From NCBI GenBank assembly GCA_965153455.1, contig OZ234499.1, positions 13,078,271-13,142,270 of the forward strand: DNA of 64,000 bases, in the 5' to 3' direction. Positions 1 through 12,545 of the stretch are shown here, piece by piece. Below the pieces are notes generated by a model that saw only the letters and a list, made by a program, of their open reading frames with translations, was not told the origin of the DNA and did no database searches. This stretch comes from Sphagnum compactum (Eukaryota > Bryophyta > Sphagnopsida > Sphagnales). A program made the translations under genes and the position numbers. How positions within the stretch are numbered: the stretch's first letter is position 1; every line of letters starts with the position of its first letter.

Positions 1-898
1 ACACGATGTGGAGACCGGTGTGGCAAACGTTGAGGGGATTGTCGAGGTGTACGGTGGTGACTCCTTGCAGCATCTCCTCCCTGGTTCACCTTTCTGATTT
101 CTGAAGGTGCCTGCCACGGGACTTCTTTCCATTTTGCCCGACACACAGGACAAACCAGATTTCCATGCCTCACATTGGATGATATGCAGGAGAAATGGAA
201 GCAGTGAGAGCATTCAGCAGTGAAAAGAGCTTGCCCCAAACCAGGCTTCATTGCCTCCAGGCATATCGCACATTTGCTCTGAGGAATCCAGACCTATGTG
301 TGTTAGTGATCAAACCCATAAAGAAAAGAAACAAAAATAGCCAGCTTTTATGCCACCTTTCTTTCTTTCTTTCTTTTCTTGTTAACAAGCATAACTGTTG
401 CTCCACTCTTCCCAGAAGTCATAAGAATATACAGTCAGTACCACACCTTGGCCAAAAGGCAAGTATGGGTGAGGTCCTCCAGGAAATGGAGTCTGTATTT
501 ATTTCCTCTGTAATATACCAAAGCTTCACAGCTATTGATCATATCCACCATCACTGGACTTGGACTATCCAATTCAACGACATAGCTTGACAGAAGAACT
601 TTAGGGTACATATTTGTCATATGGAATTGAAGGGACTCACCCGAGAAAGGCGCATACTAGTGCGCTTGACGCTGACATGAGAAGGTGACCGCATCGGTCG
701 CAAGGGGGACATTGGCACACATAACAAGTCTGAAGTATTCTCTTCTGGATCTCTCACTGGAGTTGGCGGGATGGATGGCCTGCTATCCATGTCACCATTT
801 CTAACTGATATCTCATCATCATCATCTGGTACCCGAGGAGCTGATGTGCAGGCATTCAAACCTAATACTGTTCTAGCCCTCCTCCATCCAGCTCCCAT
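1..898 (-). CDS. WAV3-like RING E3 ubiquitin ligase, N-terminal part (runs off the left edge)
   Basis: Two exons are visible. Exon 1 is 898-641 (86 codons), beginning MGAGWRRARTVLGLN and ending at an R|GTGAGT donor (640-635). Exon 2 starts at 278 after a CAG acceptor and is still open at base 1. It encodes a RING finger: CAIC near its start, then TAECSHCFHFSC, then HGNLVCPVCRAKW. The spacing fits the C-x2-C ... C-x-H-x2-H-x2-C ... C-x2-C ligand pattern. The basic N-terminal GWR(R/K)A...LGLN stretch, the phrase NV(R/K)HGN-CPVCRAKW and the following KEVPWQAP are typical of the plant WAVY GROWTH 3 family, where a von Willebrand A domain follows the RING; that part lies beyond the window. Those proteins act as E3 ligases in root gravitropism in Arabidopsis. 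The ATG at 898 is chosen because it gives the family N-terminus and lies just after a stop-rich purine leader. The splice is phase 0 (SMRLSR|SKCAIC). The intervening 642-bp span includes frames that are open by chance only. Confidence 0.85.
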
Positions 899-1871
899 CC
901 TTCCCTCCTTAGCCCCTCCTATTTCGACCTCTCTTTTTTCTGCCTCTGCTTCAGTCTCATGTGGTCAATCACCTAATCTACACAGAAACATTGGACCACG
1001 ACATCACAGATCCGATTTTCCTCTTCTTTGTCCATGCTTTCAGGTGGACCCAGAGCTCTGCCGCAGTCTCGAGCCTTCTGTGTGTTTTACTTTCTGGCCA
1101 CCTGGAGGAGTCTAGAGAACCATTCCAGGACCTATCTTCAAGAAATAAAGCACTCCTGGTCTCCTGGCACCCTTACCACACAAGCGAAAGCAAAACAGAA
1201 AGACAAGTCCTTAACCCAATTTCGAACCAAGCATCTACCAACTGTGGCCCATCTGCTTACATCCCTCTAAAAACTCTAATATCCACAAAGGCTCCAGTAT
1301 TGCAAAATCCTGCACTTCTTCGAGAATCCATCTCTTGCCTGAAGCTATTTCCATGCAATAAACCCAGAATGTCGATGGATAGAGGGAGGGAGGGAGTCCA
1401 CAACAATCCTGCCGAAGGACAACAATCATGAAATGCATATGGACGTACAAATTAGAAGAAATACAGAAGACATATAATCCTGAAACCCCAACGCGTTAGG
1501 GAACTTGCTACAAATGATGGCAAGTGTGGCTCATCTTGCATCTACCCCAACAATTGCAGTCAGCTATGAAAGATACAGACACGACTAGCTTCATGGAACG
1601 CTAGGGAGAAACAAAAGGCGAAAGCCGCTGTTCTTCGGGACGTGTGTAGATGTGAGATCCAAGAAATCTAGAAGAGGAAGAAAAGATGCAATTAGGCAAA
1701 AGCTGATTCCACTGCACATGAAACAGGAGGCCGCCAGAGATGATCGTGCTTTCCCTCACGACTAAACATGAACTACAAATTACCCCAATCAACAATTACA
1801 GAAACGCATCTCTCACTCTCTCGCTCCCTTTCTTCTCTCTACGGTCTTCGTGACAGCTTCCTCTATTTTAG

Positions 1872-1920
<49 letters not shown>

Positions 1921-2290
1921 CAGCTTCATAACAGAGGCCTCCAAGCTTTTTTTGTCATCTCATCAAGAGACGCAAAAGGCCAAAACACTTATGGACAAAG
2001 TTCCTTCTTTCTTAAGGTCAAAGTGAGAATCGACCCATGGCATCACCATGAAAATAAAAGCAAGGAAAAAAAACCACAACAACAACAGCAGCAGCAAGAA
2101 GAAGCTCAAGAAGAAGCTTTGAAGTCACAGAGAGCACACACTCACCTGATGATCGACTGCAGCTCCTCTGTCGTCTTGTGCAAGAGTCTCGTGCGTCAAT
2201 CCTCTCGTTTCCGAGCACCTGCTGCGCGCCAGCCAGCGATGGCGGCACAGTAGAACATGAGAAAAAAAAAATTGCCCTCCACAATCTCTT
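899..2290 (-). promoter_or_regulatory. Leader and upstream region of the WAV3-like gene, with a probable 5'UTR intron donor
   Basis: Upstream of the start codon the minus strand is stop-rich but has the composition of gene-proximal DNA. A strong donor, CAG|GTGAGTGTG on the minus strand with its GT at 2145-2144, suggests a long intron in the 5' leader that would end somewhere near 1000; I cannot fix the acceptor. A (CAA/CAG)n run at about 2076-2102 would be transcribed in the leader. This is inference from splice signals alone. Confidence 0.4.
1873..1914. repeat. (CT)21 microsatellite
   Basis: Perfect CT dinucleotide run, read as GA on the gene strand, inside the presumed leader or promoter of the WAV3-like gene. 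GA-rich runs are common near plant transcription starts and can bind BPC/GAGA factors; that role is inference. Confidence 0.95.
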
Positions 2291-3675
2291 TGTAAAACCC
2301 CGTCGTCGTCACGACCGTCGTTTGGGGAGTCTTTTTCAGTTTTTACCCTGCGGTCACAACCAGGGTTTTTTTTTTCAATTTTGTGGTTTTGAAAGTTTTG
2401 CCATTTTTTTCCTTTTTTTAGCAGTTTTTTTTCGAATTTACACTAGAAAAACGAAATTCTCCGATTTTTTGTGTCGCCACAATACGAAAATTCGCCAAAA
2501 ACAAAAACAAAAAAAAAAAAAAAAACGCTGGGACTCACAACCACCTTGCCCTAACTTCAAGCACACTGATTTTTTTGGGCTGGCCTCATATATAGCCAGA
2601 AAAGAGAAATTACAATATGAAAGTCCAAAAATCATGTTTCCAAGATTTTCAATAGCCAAAATAAGACCAAAAATTTAAGGACAAATGTCATATTTATATA
2701 CACACTCAAACTACATAGCCAAGAATATAAAAGGATGTTTAAAATATTTCATTTTCATATTCAGCTAGTAGTAGCCAAGGATGTTTAAAATTTCTTACTT
2801 TCATAGTGAGCTTGTAGCCAAATTTTGCTACATCTTCCTATTTATGGATGATCGCCACTTTGGCAATATCATCAAATTGACATTGCGGCCCGTAAGTAAG
2901 TCAAGTAAAACCCCCCAGTCCGACAAGTCGGCCGTCGTGGGTCGTCCACCCACAAGCCGTAATAACCGCCAGATATAACCACGAGTAACTTGATGATTTT
3001 TACCTTCAGGTAACTTTGATTACACTCAAACTTGTCATGCACTGTCATTATTATTATTACTGCGTTCTTTTCAGTAGTCAAACTTTTACCGAAATCTGAC
3101 TACTGTTACATATACGTAGATCTTCATTTACCTACCTACCAAACTTTTTTTTACGTGAGTGAAAAGTAGTAAAAAAAAACCGCTTCCCCAAATTTTCTGG
3201 ACATAGTAGTTACGGCTTTCAAGCCAATTGGATTTCGCCCCGCCCATTCAATGTCATTAAAACGGTACTTAAGTCTACCAAGCTTTTAATTGATGGGGCC
3301 CCTCCTCCTCCTCGGGAAACTTGTAGGTAATTCAAAAAACATAGGCCTCATGAGAGAGCCCTAAGTGTAGGATAAAGCCCCGAGGGCAGGGGCGTTCCCA
3401 AAATAAAGGGGGCCTATGATGAGGTGATAGCCAAGCCAGACCTCCAAAATTCTGAATATCCCTCCCACACACACATGGGCTTTAGGACGCAAAATATCCC
3501 ACTATCCCATTATCCCATTAGGTATCATGAACTTAGACATTCATAGATTGTGAGGCCTAGCGTGAGTGCAAAGGGTTTTTTCACCTATAAGGTAATAGGC
3601 ATATTTCTTCCTCCAACTCTTAAGGAGTAGTAGGCATAGGATCCGTTCTCTTTTTCAAGTGGGGTTTAGTCATGG

Positions 3676-3699
3676 ATATATATATATATATATATATAT
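3676..3699. repeat. (AT)12 microsatellite
   Basis: Perfect alternating AT run that directly abuts the left arm of a 14-bp inverted repeat at 3700. Confidence 0.9.
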
Positions 3700-3818
3700 G
3701 GTGCCCTCCAAATCCATGACAAATTTTCATCAAGTGCTTTAAAGCTCTAGTGAGCATTATTTGTGATTTGCAACTATGAAGGACTCCAAGAAATTTCTTA
3801 GTGTATTTGGAGGGCACC
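3700..3818. repeat. Small inverted repeat, 14-bp perfect arms
   Basis: The left arm GGTGCCCTCCAAAT at 3700-3713 is the exact reverse complement of 3805-3818, with 91 bp between. A related single arm occurs near 6120. It looks like the ends or remains of a short nonautonomous element, but no target duplication was identified. Confidence 0.6.
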
Positions 3819-6800
3819 TTGCACCTATAAAGATCCCTTCTAAAGAAGACGAGGAGGGGTATTATTCTTACTCCTTAATGCGAGGGATCTTAAGGCTATA
3901 AGTAGACATAAGTGAGATTGTAGATCCCTCCCTCCCTCCCTCCTAAAGAGTAGGCAAAAGATCCGTTCCTCACCTATTCCTCCTGATCTTTATATATTTT
4001 TGTTCATGACAACCCTTTGCATAGTTGCTTTAGCATGGGTAAAGCCCAGCAGAGGTGGGGGACATTCCCAAAATGAGGGTCCTCAGAAGAGCATACTTTT
4101 AAAACCTTAGGGGAAGAGTGTTTTATTTTATGGGAAGGAGCTGGAATTGTAGATTCACAGGAAGCACGGAGTAGACATGGCACATCTGGATGCTGAAAAC
4201 ATGGTCATCCAGGTTTCCATGGAAAAGTGACATCAGGATAAATTCTTAGTTCCTGATGATGCAGTGGGTCCTAAGATGTGAGATCAGGACTAAGGAGTGG
4301 TCATGACTCATGAGGAACGGTGAGGAGGACACTTGCATACTAAATCAATCAATTTGGTTCATTAGAGGTCGACAAACTTACAAACTTTCTAAATGAATTT
4401 GAGTCATTGGAGAGAAGGAAGGTGTGTTTATTATGAATAGAAACTTGAGTCAGTTCACCCAATGCATTTTTTTTCAAATAGTTTTCTTAACAAGTCTTCA
4501 GATACTAAAGTTTAAGTTAGGGACCTAATTAGATCAGCAAGACCCAAGACGTGTAATCAGCTTTCATTGAATGCCATCACCATTAACCTTACCTTACTAT
4601 GCAGAAGGTTGATATTTGGGATAGCTAAAATTTGCTCCTTATTGGTACACATGTGTATGTACACACTTAGGTTTTCTTTAAATAAAAAGAAAACTCCTCA
4701 CTTAACTGCAAGAGACAAATATAGGCAAAATCTGTAGAGATAAGGTACTTATTTTCAAAAGGGTTTTTATTATTTTAAGGGTATGAAGGGGTTGGTTAAT
4801 GATATCCTAATTAACTTATAAAATAAATAAATTCAAGTTCTTCAATCCCTCTCTATTTCCAGAAGAAAATATTTTGTTCACAAGCTCAACATTAAATGAA
4901 AATCAATATATTCTGTCATTTCCTTGGCCCACTGTAAATGAATGTGATCTGTTCCAAATCTAATCAATCCTTGGGAGACTCCCATCTATTAATTCCCCAG
5001 TGCCTGCAACATAGACTTTCTGTGTTAGAACTGACCTATTAAACTTGCTACATCCTAAGAAGCCTCATAACATGGAGGTGCCATTGTAACCAATGTCCAT
5101 ACCAGGTAAGAATCTGCATGGATGGACCACATATCAAAATTGGCTGTGTCAAAATAATCCTAAACACACTTCATAGGCAATGTGGCAAACATAAGTTGCT
5201 AGAAACATAGAACACCCCCCCACCCCAAAAAGTGGAGCAAAATGGTGAAATTGGGGCGAATGGCTAACTTTGATACCATCATGTGGGTTGTTTATAAGAT
5301 TCTGTAAAGAAATGAACAAAAGACAAAAGAGTGCCAGGAATCCACCCAATTGTCCCACAAGTGTGAGGATGGAAACGAAGTCACTAAAGTGCTAACTGCT
5401 ACTCAACGGGGCGGAAAAGTCCAAATTTGTAAAGGGGAAACAGCCAATAAAGTTGAATTGTATCACTGGAGCTACCAAAGCAAGGGCAAGCCATGATTGG
5501 GTAGGATCTCCTCACCATTATGCCAAACAACCCAAAAAAACCAACTTCTGCAATCCGAAGGAAGGAGGAGTTCTTCCAAAGAAACCGACCAAAACTTACT
5601 TTTTTTTTCTACACAAAAAGGTTCTCCCATAGACAAATCTCCTCAATCTCAAGTCAACATTGCTCCATAAAATAAGATCATGGAAAGTCATGGATAAACC
5701 ACCGTGCTGCTGAGGTTGTTGTTGTTATATTTCTTTCGTCAACGCCCCCAGCAAGCACCCATCTATTTATTAATCAACACCTTATCTTCGGTTGGAAGCA
5801 CATGGGGCTTTTTAATCAGTTTTTGGACTCACATCATCTGCCCTTCTAATTTACATCGCCACCCTTGTTGTCTATCACGTTCTTTGTCTTGCCTCATTAG
5901 GTACCCACCACCCTCTTAGGAAGGAAGGAGTGTTAACCCAGGCTAAAAATGGCAATTGAATAATAGACTGCAGGGGAAGTCCTTAGTTAACAACAAATGT
6001 TTCCACCCCTGAAGCCAACAACAACTTGTGTCTACTAAATCATCCGTCTCCTCTCATCCGAGAGATGAGATTGATGAGATGACCTTGTAATCCTAAAGCA
6101 CCAGCAGAATTTTTTCAGTGTATCTGGAGGGCACATTATTAAGTGGAATCTAACCTCTGCAAAATATATATCTGCAGGCATTTTTTAAAAGCCAAATGTA
6201 CACCTTGAAATGCCCCACCTCTTTTTCTTCATTTTTTTTTCCCCAGCAAGTATAGTGGGGAAAAATGAAAGTCACAAAAAATAGATATATAAATAAATAA
6301 ATAAATAAAAATAAAAAATTGCCAATGCTTTAGCATCCCAAAATAAGCACTCACCCAAGATAGAGCCATGAAGCCACTCCATTTTAGTGTGTGTAATCTT
6401 CTTCTCTCATCCAAAATGATTGATTCCACACCTAACAATTGGTCAGTGGGCCATGTCCTCATTGTTTGCTTTTGGCACATGGGCAGATGTTAGCCTGCCA
6501 CTTGGGACATATATTGGGCATATGAAATAATTTCATCATGCCCTCACTTTAAATAGGGCAAACACCAAAAAAAAGTTGTTGCATCTCAATTACTCGCATT
6601 TTTGTCCCTAGAACATGTATCAATAAACCAAAATGTGCAAGCTTGGATGTTTCCTACAAGTGTAGAATGTTAGGGAAAGGGATTTTCAAGAGGAGGCAAA
6701 ATTGGCACTAAATGGAGATGAATTAGTTTGCCATAAGTTAATGACGAGTCAATAGATTGACATTTGTCAATTGTAAAGATATATGACAAGTCTTGAGGAG

Positions 6801-8829
6801 GGTCGAACTACTTATTGTCAAGTCGGCTATGGCAAACCAACAACTATGAAACATCTCCACAAGTAGCAAACCAATTTGATTGTTAATGACAAGTCAATTT
6901 ATATTTTTGATTTGGCACTAATAGTTACCAAGGAAGTTATAATAAGTGCCTTTTACACATTTTTTGAATAAGTTTCAAAAGTCGAAAGGGAAGTCATTAG
7001 TCCATAAAGTGTAGAAAGGAAAGTTAAGCAAAGTATTATGGGAAAGTTCTTAACTCTAAGACATATATGTCTTTTAAAGCTTCTGCTTGGAATTTATATA
7101 TCAAACATTTGCAAATAATGTATGTATAGGTTGGATTAGGTGATGTTAGAATAACTTAGGCTAAATTCCATAGTCTAGAGCATTAAAGTACCTAGGGTCA
7201 ATAACCACATGATTTTTTTACTCTTTTCTCCACTATTGCCATCACCTAAACCTCTTTGTTTCCCTTGTCCTTCAATGATCTTTGTTGCCATTGCGTGTCA
7301 AGTTATTAATTGTTGCCCATTGTTTTCTTGTTTTTTTTCTTGGGGCACTCTCTTTTTCTTTTTGTAACTTTGTCACACCGTTGTGGCTCATCACCAACAA
7401 ATGTGATTGGAGTCAACGCTAACATCCACTATCTCATGTCTTGAACACCATGGCCTTAGTTCAAAAATGCCATCACCCCAACCAAATGAGAACAAGATCA
7501 TTACACCATCATCACAACATCTCCAACATCACAATATTTCCATGATTGCATCTCTAAAACATTGCCATTGTTGTAACATCTTTGACAATTATGTTCCATC
7601 ACCCCAACAAGTCTCCAATAGTTTCATTCTAGTTCAAGAAATTTAACAACATTGGACATGCTTGAACTTTGACAAGTGCACATGCTCAAATATTCTTGCT
7701 TCGACCTTATGATTTGAAGCACCATGCATTTGAAGTTTATAGGTTTGAAGATCATTACTTGGAACAAAAATTGAAGGATGGGAGAGGGTTTTTCTAGGAG
7801 TTTTTTAAGCAATCCATAGGTTTTCAACATTTCTTGAAAGTATCCATGTTATGGTTTTGGTGTCAAAAAATAGTAGTCTCTAACTTTATGTGGAGTTTTT
7901 TCCCTTTTTTTTTAAAAGAATAAATGACGTAGGGTTGCAAAGACTTAGGTAGTTGTTTTTGGATTTCATTTAGTTTCTTTTTTTCAATGAAAGGAGGTCG
8001 AAGGTCAAAGCAAGCAACATTCAACCTTTCCTTATTGGTTCAACTTGATTGTGTGGCTAAGTAATACCCAAGTTTTAGTATTCAATTATTATTATTATTT
8101 GATTACAATTTATTTTCAAAAAAAAATGAAGAACTAATCCAATAAATTATAACTTAATGATTTTTTTTAACATGGGTAGAAAATTTTAATTAAAAAATTT
8201 GAAGGTTTCAAAAAAGTCCAACCAACTTAAATTGCACATTTAATAACCATATGTATATGATTTTGAACAAGTCAAAAAAGTTAAGGGATTTTAGATGTCT
8301 ATAACCAAAAGGGGACATTGAATGTTAAAATTATACCATAGCACTTTTAGTATTTTAGTAATAGATTGTCAAATAATTAAGAAAAATTTTAGTCTTAACT
8401 TTGGTACTTGGTTTTTTAATTTTATATTTTTGACAAGTAATGGTTATATAAAATAATAATAAAAAGGTCTTTTAGCATTATGGAATGGCCTTATGTGTTT
8501 ACACCAGTGTTGGGCAGTTCTTTTTTTTTGCGAAAATCGGCCGGTTTTGGTTCTTACATTATGTTATGAGAACTTGATCAATTATCATATATATATATTG
8601 GGCTAGTGAAAACTAACCAAGTTCTCAAGATTTTTATTTTTTTCAAATTCATCTGGTTCTCAAATAGGGCGGTTCTTGCGATAATTGACGGTTCTCTTAA
8701 GCAATTCTCACAACCCAGTTCATTATTTTTGGAAATTATTGTTTAATTTAGTAATTTATTAATTTATTTATTAATTAAAATATTTTAAAACTAAAAATTA
8801 CACTTTAAAATACATGGAAATTTGGAAAT

Positions 8830-9811
8830 ATATATATTCAAAATTTACAACTCCACAACTTCGTCCCTTTCAAAAGCTCTTTCAAACTCCTCTCACTCTT
8901 CTTCTAAATTAAGAGCACTCTCAATAAAATTTGCCAAACTAGAAATAGATTTACAACTTATCCTAGGATCATTGGGCCAATTTTTGCTTCCGAAAATCAA
9001 TTTATCCAAATTTTCTGAATGTAAACGGCATCTCCTAATACTAGTAAGAATTCCAACAAATGAAAATATTTTTTATATTTCAATTTGAAATCCAACTATT
9101 CCTAAGATTTATCTAGCACAAAAACTAACTACAGGAAACATGCTCTCGTGTTTTTCCCACCATTGCAAATGGACAATTGATGTCTTTAACATCCACTTGA
9201 TAACGCGTAAAAATTAGAAGCTCTCTATTGACCAATTCCCATATTGGTTCACTTGTGTTGGTTATTATCTCAAAGATATTTCAAACTCCTATCCTCTTCA
9301 ACCCTTTCATCAACAACACCCCTTTCAAATTCAACCAATGGATGCAAATGATAATAACATTTCATCATGGGAAATAGAATTATTTTGTCATATTATTCAA
9401 CAATTGCCTTACCTTGTTCAAGACCAATAAATGAAAACACAAGACAAAGAGTTTGAAATCTAGGGTCCAACATTAAAGAAAGCATATTATGGCCCTTCCT
9501 TTTTTCATTTTTTTTTAAGAAGAAAGACAAGAATCCAAAACCTAAATAAGTTCCTTTTTTATATTGGAGGCCAAACATGACAACTCATAAGCAACATTTC
9601 CATCTTCCATTAAGTTGTCAAAGGTTGCAAAATCAATTTCATCTCTAAATTTTAGACTCATGGATATGGTAGAATTTAGTGCATCACTTAACAACCAATG
9701 ACCCCTAAATTGGTTCAAAATATAAGGAGACACAACAAGGCCAAAAGAATCAACAATGATGCAACAAATGCACCATGTCAAAGGAGGTGGTATTCTTGCA
9801 CTCATTTTCAC
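8830..9811 (-). mobile_element. Decayed hAT-type transposase fragment (copy A)
   Basis: Minus-strand frames match those of the hAT remnant at 46.2-48.7 kb. From 9811 downwards one open frame has PPLTW, LVVSPYILNQFRGHWL and LASNIKKEL. Further down, across frameshifts and stops, come LQWWEKHESMFP (near 9150), IVGFQIE-*-KIFSFVGIL (near 9070), RRCRLHSENLDKLIF (near 9020), KNWPNDPR and a LIES-LEEE tail. This order (W-W-KH, G--GSQIE, LVGILT, LRR-RL, NLDKLIF-NKNWPNDPR) is the C-terminal dimerisation region of hAT-superfamily transposases. The N-terminal half is missing; AT-rich arrays begin where it should be. Stops and shifts make it nonfunctional. Confidence 0.8.
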
Positions 9812-10019
9812 AAAATTATGCCTAATGTAACATAATATAATTGTTTCTTTGAACTACACAACTTCCTGGAAAAGGATAACTTTGCTGGCAAATTTACAAC
9901 AACAAAAGAAAATGTTAGATTATGCATAATAACAGTTGAAAAAAGTGAAAATATTGTTATGCAAAGAAAAAATTAACATAAAATGTTAACATAAAAAAGT
10001 CTACAAAACTAAAAATTTA

Positions 10020-10585
10020 CCATAATGAACTTAACCATGGTCCATTTAATCATGTTCACTAACTATGGTTAGTTTAACCATAGTTTGTTTAGTTGTATAT
10101 GTTTTAACCATATTTAATTTAACCATGATTCATTCATTCATAATTAAATATTTCATTTTTTTGTCATATTTAGTTTAATTATGGTTATTTTAACCATCAT
10201 AATTAATTTAGCATAATTAATTAAACCATTAATAGTTGGGCCATTGTTGGTTTTGCCATAATGAATTTAACCATGGTTACTATATGCACAATTATATTAA
10301 CTATATTTATTTTTAACATATTATTATTTTTCCATAATAAATTTAACCACAATTAATAGACCCATGATTAATCTTAAAATATTTTTAATTTAACAAGTGT
10401 TGGTTTTGCCATAATTATTTCATTCATGTTTATTTTAACCATAACTAATTTTTACATAATTGGTTTTGCCATAAAATATTTATTCATTAATTAGTATAGC
10501 CATATTAACTTTATTAGTCGTTAGTTTAACCAAATTTATTTACTTGTGGTTAATTTAATCATTTTTATTTTAGCCATGGCAACCT
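10020..10585. repeat. Degenerate AT-rich array around TTTAACCATGGTTA
   Basis: Many diverged copies of TTAACCATGGTTAATTTAACC and close variants, spaced irregularly. The core AACCATGGTT is self-complementary, so the array reads similarly on both strands. No gene lies in it. Confidence 0.75.
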
Positions 10586-10690
10586 ACCTACCTAGGTAGG
10601 TCTAGGTAGGTAGGATCTAACTATCAACCTAGGTAAATAAGATTTAGAAACCCACCTAGGTGACCAGGTCCTAACTCTAAACCCTACTTA
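10585..10690. repeat. Palindromic CCTACCTAGGTAGG cluster
   Basis: Several nested palindromes built from ACCTAGGT (near 10590, 10630 and 10660) sit between two AT-rich arrays. The same CTAC/GTAG composition reappears at 33.4-33.8 and 51.6-52.8 kb. Confidence 0.6.
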
Positions 10691-10929
10691 AATAGAGTGT
10701 TCTAAATGGTACAACTAATTAACTCAATGTTTAATTATCTAATGAACTAATCCTGTAACTAATAAATTTTCACCTAAGTTTTATTTATATTAAAATAATA
10801 ATTAATATAAAATAATAATAATTCAGGTTGAACTTCTCATCGCTTGAACAAAGACTTATACGTATTGCTTTATTGCTCCATTGCTTTTGACATAGGAAAA
10901 TATTTTCCAATAGTCTAATTTCGTGTCAT

Positions 10930-11690
10930 TTTGTTACTCAAATTCATAGTAGTTATTATAAATTTTAGTAATTTGTTTCCTGTTCTTTTCAGTAATTTTA
11001 AGTTTCAGTAATTTAATTATGTGATTGGTAGTAATTTTCTTATTATAAATTTCAATAATTTAATTAATAAAAACTTGAGTAATTAAAATACTGTAAAATA
11101 TCAGCTAAATTTCAGTAATTTCATTACTGAATATTTCAGTAATTCATGCTAATTACATTACTGTAATTTTCAATATTTTAATTATGATCAACTACAGTAA
11201 TTCAATTACTGTAATTTTCAATAATTTCACTTTTTGTGATTTAGTTACTATAAACTCAATTACTGTAATTTGCAGTAATTTAATTACAGTAAATTTCAGT
11301 AATCTAATTTCAGTAATTTAAATTTTACTAATTTAACTATGTTAATTTCCAATAGTCTAATTATGGTAAGTTTTAGTAATTTAATGATTGTCATTTTGAG
11401 TAGTTTAGTTACCATAAACTTCATTGAATTAAGTATTTTATTTTTCTATAATCTAATTAATATTTATTTCGGGAATTTGATGATCATATTTCCCAGCATT
11501 TTAGTTATTTTAATTTGCAGTAATTTAATGATTGTAATTTTCAGTAATCTAATTACAGGAGTTTTGAAGAAAGTTAATTACTGTTATTTTCAGTAATACA
11601 ACTATTACAAATGTGAGTTACTCAATTTCTCCAATTTTTAGCAACTGAATTATTATAATTTATAAAGGTTTTATTCCAGAAATTTATAAT
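10930..11690. repeat. Degenerate array around TTTCAGTAATTTAATTACTG
   Basis: More than twenty diverged units combine TTTCAGTAATTTAATTACTG and TAATTTTCAGTAA. CAGTAATT and AATTACTG are mutual reverse complements, so the units are partly palindromic. An 85-codon frame at 11339-11596 is just the repeat read through and is not a gene. Confidence 0.75.
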
Positions 11691-11699
11691 TGGTTAGTT

Positions 11700-12290
11700 T
11701 CTATAGTTGAGAGGAAAATAATTTTCATAAATTATAGTAATTTTTTTTTTTGGTAAATTTTAAGTAAACTCATTTACTTTCCTTAAATTAAAGTACTTTA
11801 TTTTCCTTAAATTATTTCCTACATGATATGTTCAATGAAAACAACTTAATTTTTAGTGCATTTAGCCTTCATGGATTTCCTTGATGATTAGTTAATTTAT
11901 TTGGAAGTATAGGTGGGTTATTTTATTACAACAAATTATTATTTTTTGACCAATGGTACTTGTATTGCCTTTTTATTTCTAGCACTATTGATGAAGACAA
12001 TTGTCTTTTTAACTAGGGGGCTCTTTTTGGGTTTGAGTTGACTAGATGGTTTATTTGACTAATTGACATATATGGACAAATCAATCACCATAGTCAAATT
12101 GAATACTTAAGATAATGACATGGCTTTGAAAATTACATTCCAAGGGCTACAAAATAGACCTTTAAATTGTCAAATGTGAGTATCATTTGAAAGAATTATG
12201 ATGTTCTCAAAAGTTGAAACACATGCATTGTCCCTATTTTGGGGCTTCCACTTCAAAGTCTTGTGAAAAATAACAATTTGAGTGTTGGCC
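11700..12290. other. AT-rich spacer, nothing recognised
   Basis: No coding or repeat signal that I can support; short frames only. Confidence 0.5.
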
Positions 12291-12298
12291 AATCTACG

Positions 12299-12545
12299 GA
12301 GATATATATTTTAATACAAGGAGGAAAATGGTGATTCTTCCCAATTTTGACTCCTGGGGAATTAGATATTTTAATATAAGGAGGAAAATGGCAATTTCAC
12401 CCAAGTTTGGGTCATGGGGAGTTATATATTTTAATACAAGGAGGAAAATGGTGATTCTTCCCAAGTTTGACTCATGGGGAATTAGATATTTTAATACAAG
12501 GAGGAAAATGGCAATTCCACCCAAGTTTGGGTCATGGCGAGTTTT
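12299..12545. repeat. Four-copy 60-bp tandem repeat with an ABAB order
   Basis: Units are exactly 60 bp. Each contains ATATTTTAATA(C/T)AAGGAGG and AAAATGG. Units 1 and 3 share the half GTGATTCTTCCCAA, and units 2 and 4 share GCAATT(T/C)CACCCAAGTT, so the higher-order period is 120 bp. Because 60 is a multiple of three, frames stay open on both strands (92 and 73 codons); these are repeat artefacts rather than genes. Confidence 0.9.

Larger units (their letters stand above)
2300..8820. other. AT-rich intergenic DNA without a recognisable gene
   Basis: Open frames here are short, unrelated to anything I recognise and rich in low-complexity residues. The stretch includes a poly-A run near 2505-2524, C-rich pockets near 2890-2990 and 3300-3420, and short repeated phrases (for example an 'ATTCCCAAAAT' type phrase near 3397 and 4070). 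A motif around TTTGGAGGGCAC occurs near 3700 (inverted), 3805 and, with one change, 6120. I see no coding remnant. Confidence 0.6.

Noticed and set aside
1768-2253. 161-codon plus-strand frame over the CT run and CAA/CAG run
   Set aside because: Low-complexity translation (Ser-Leu and Gln runs) opposite the leader of a minus-strand gene; no family resemblance.
2178-2678. 166-codon plus-strand frame
   Set aside because: Driven by poly-T and poly-A tracts giving Phe and Lys runs; no motif, no supporting splice or context.
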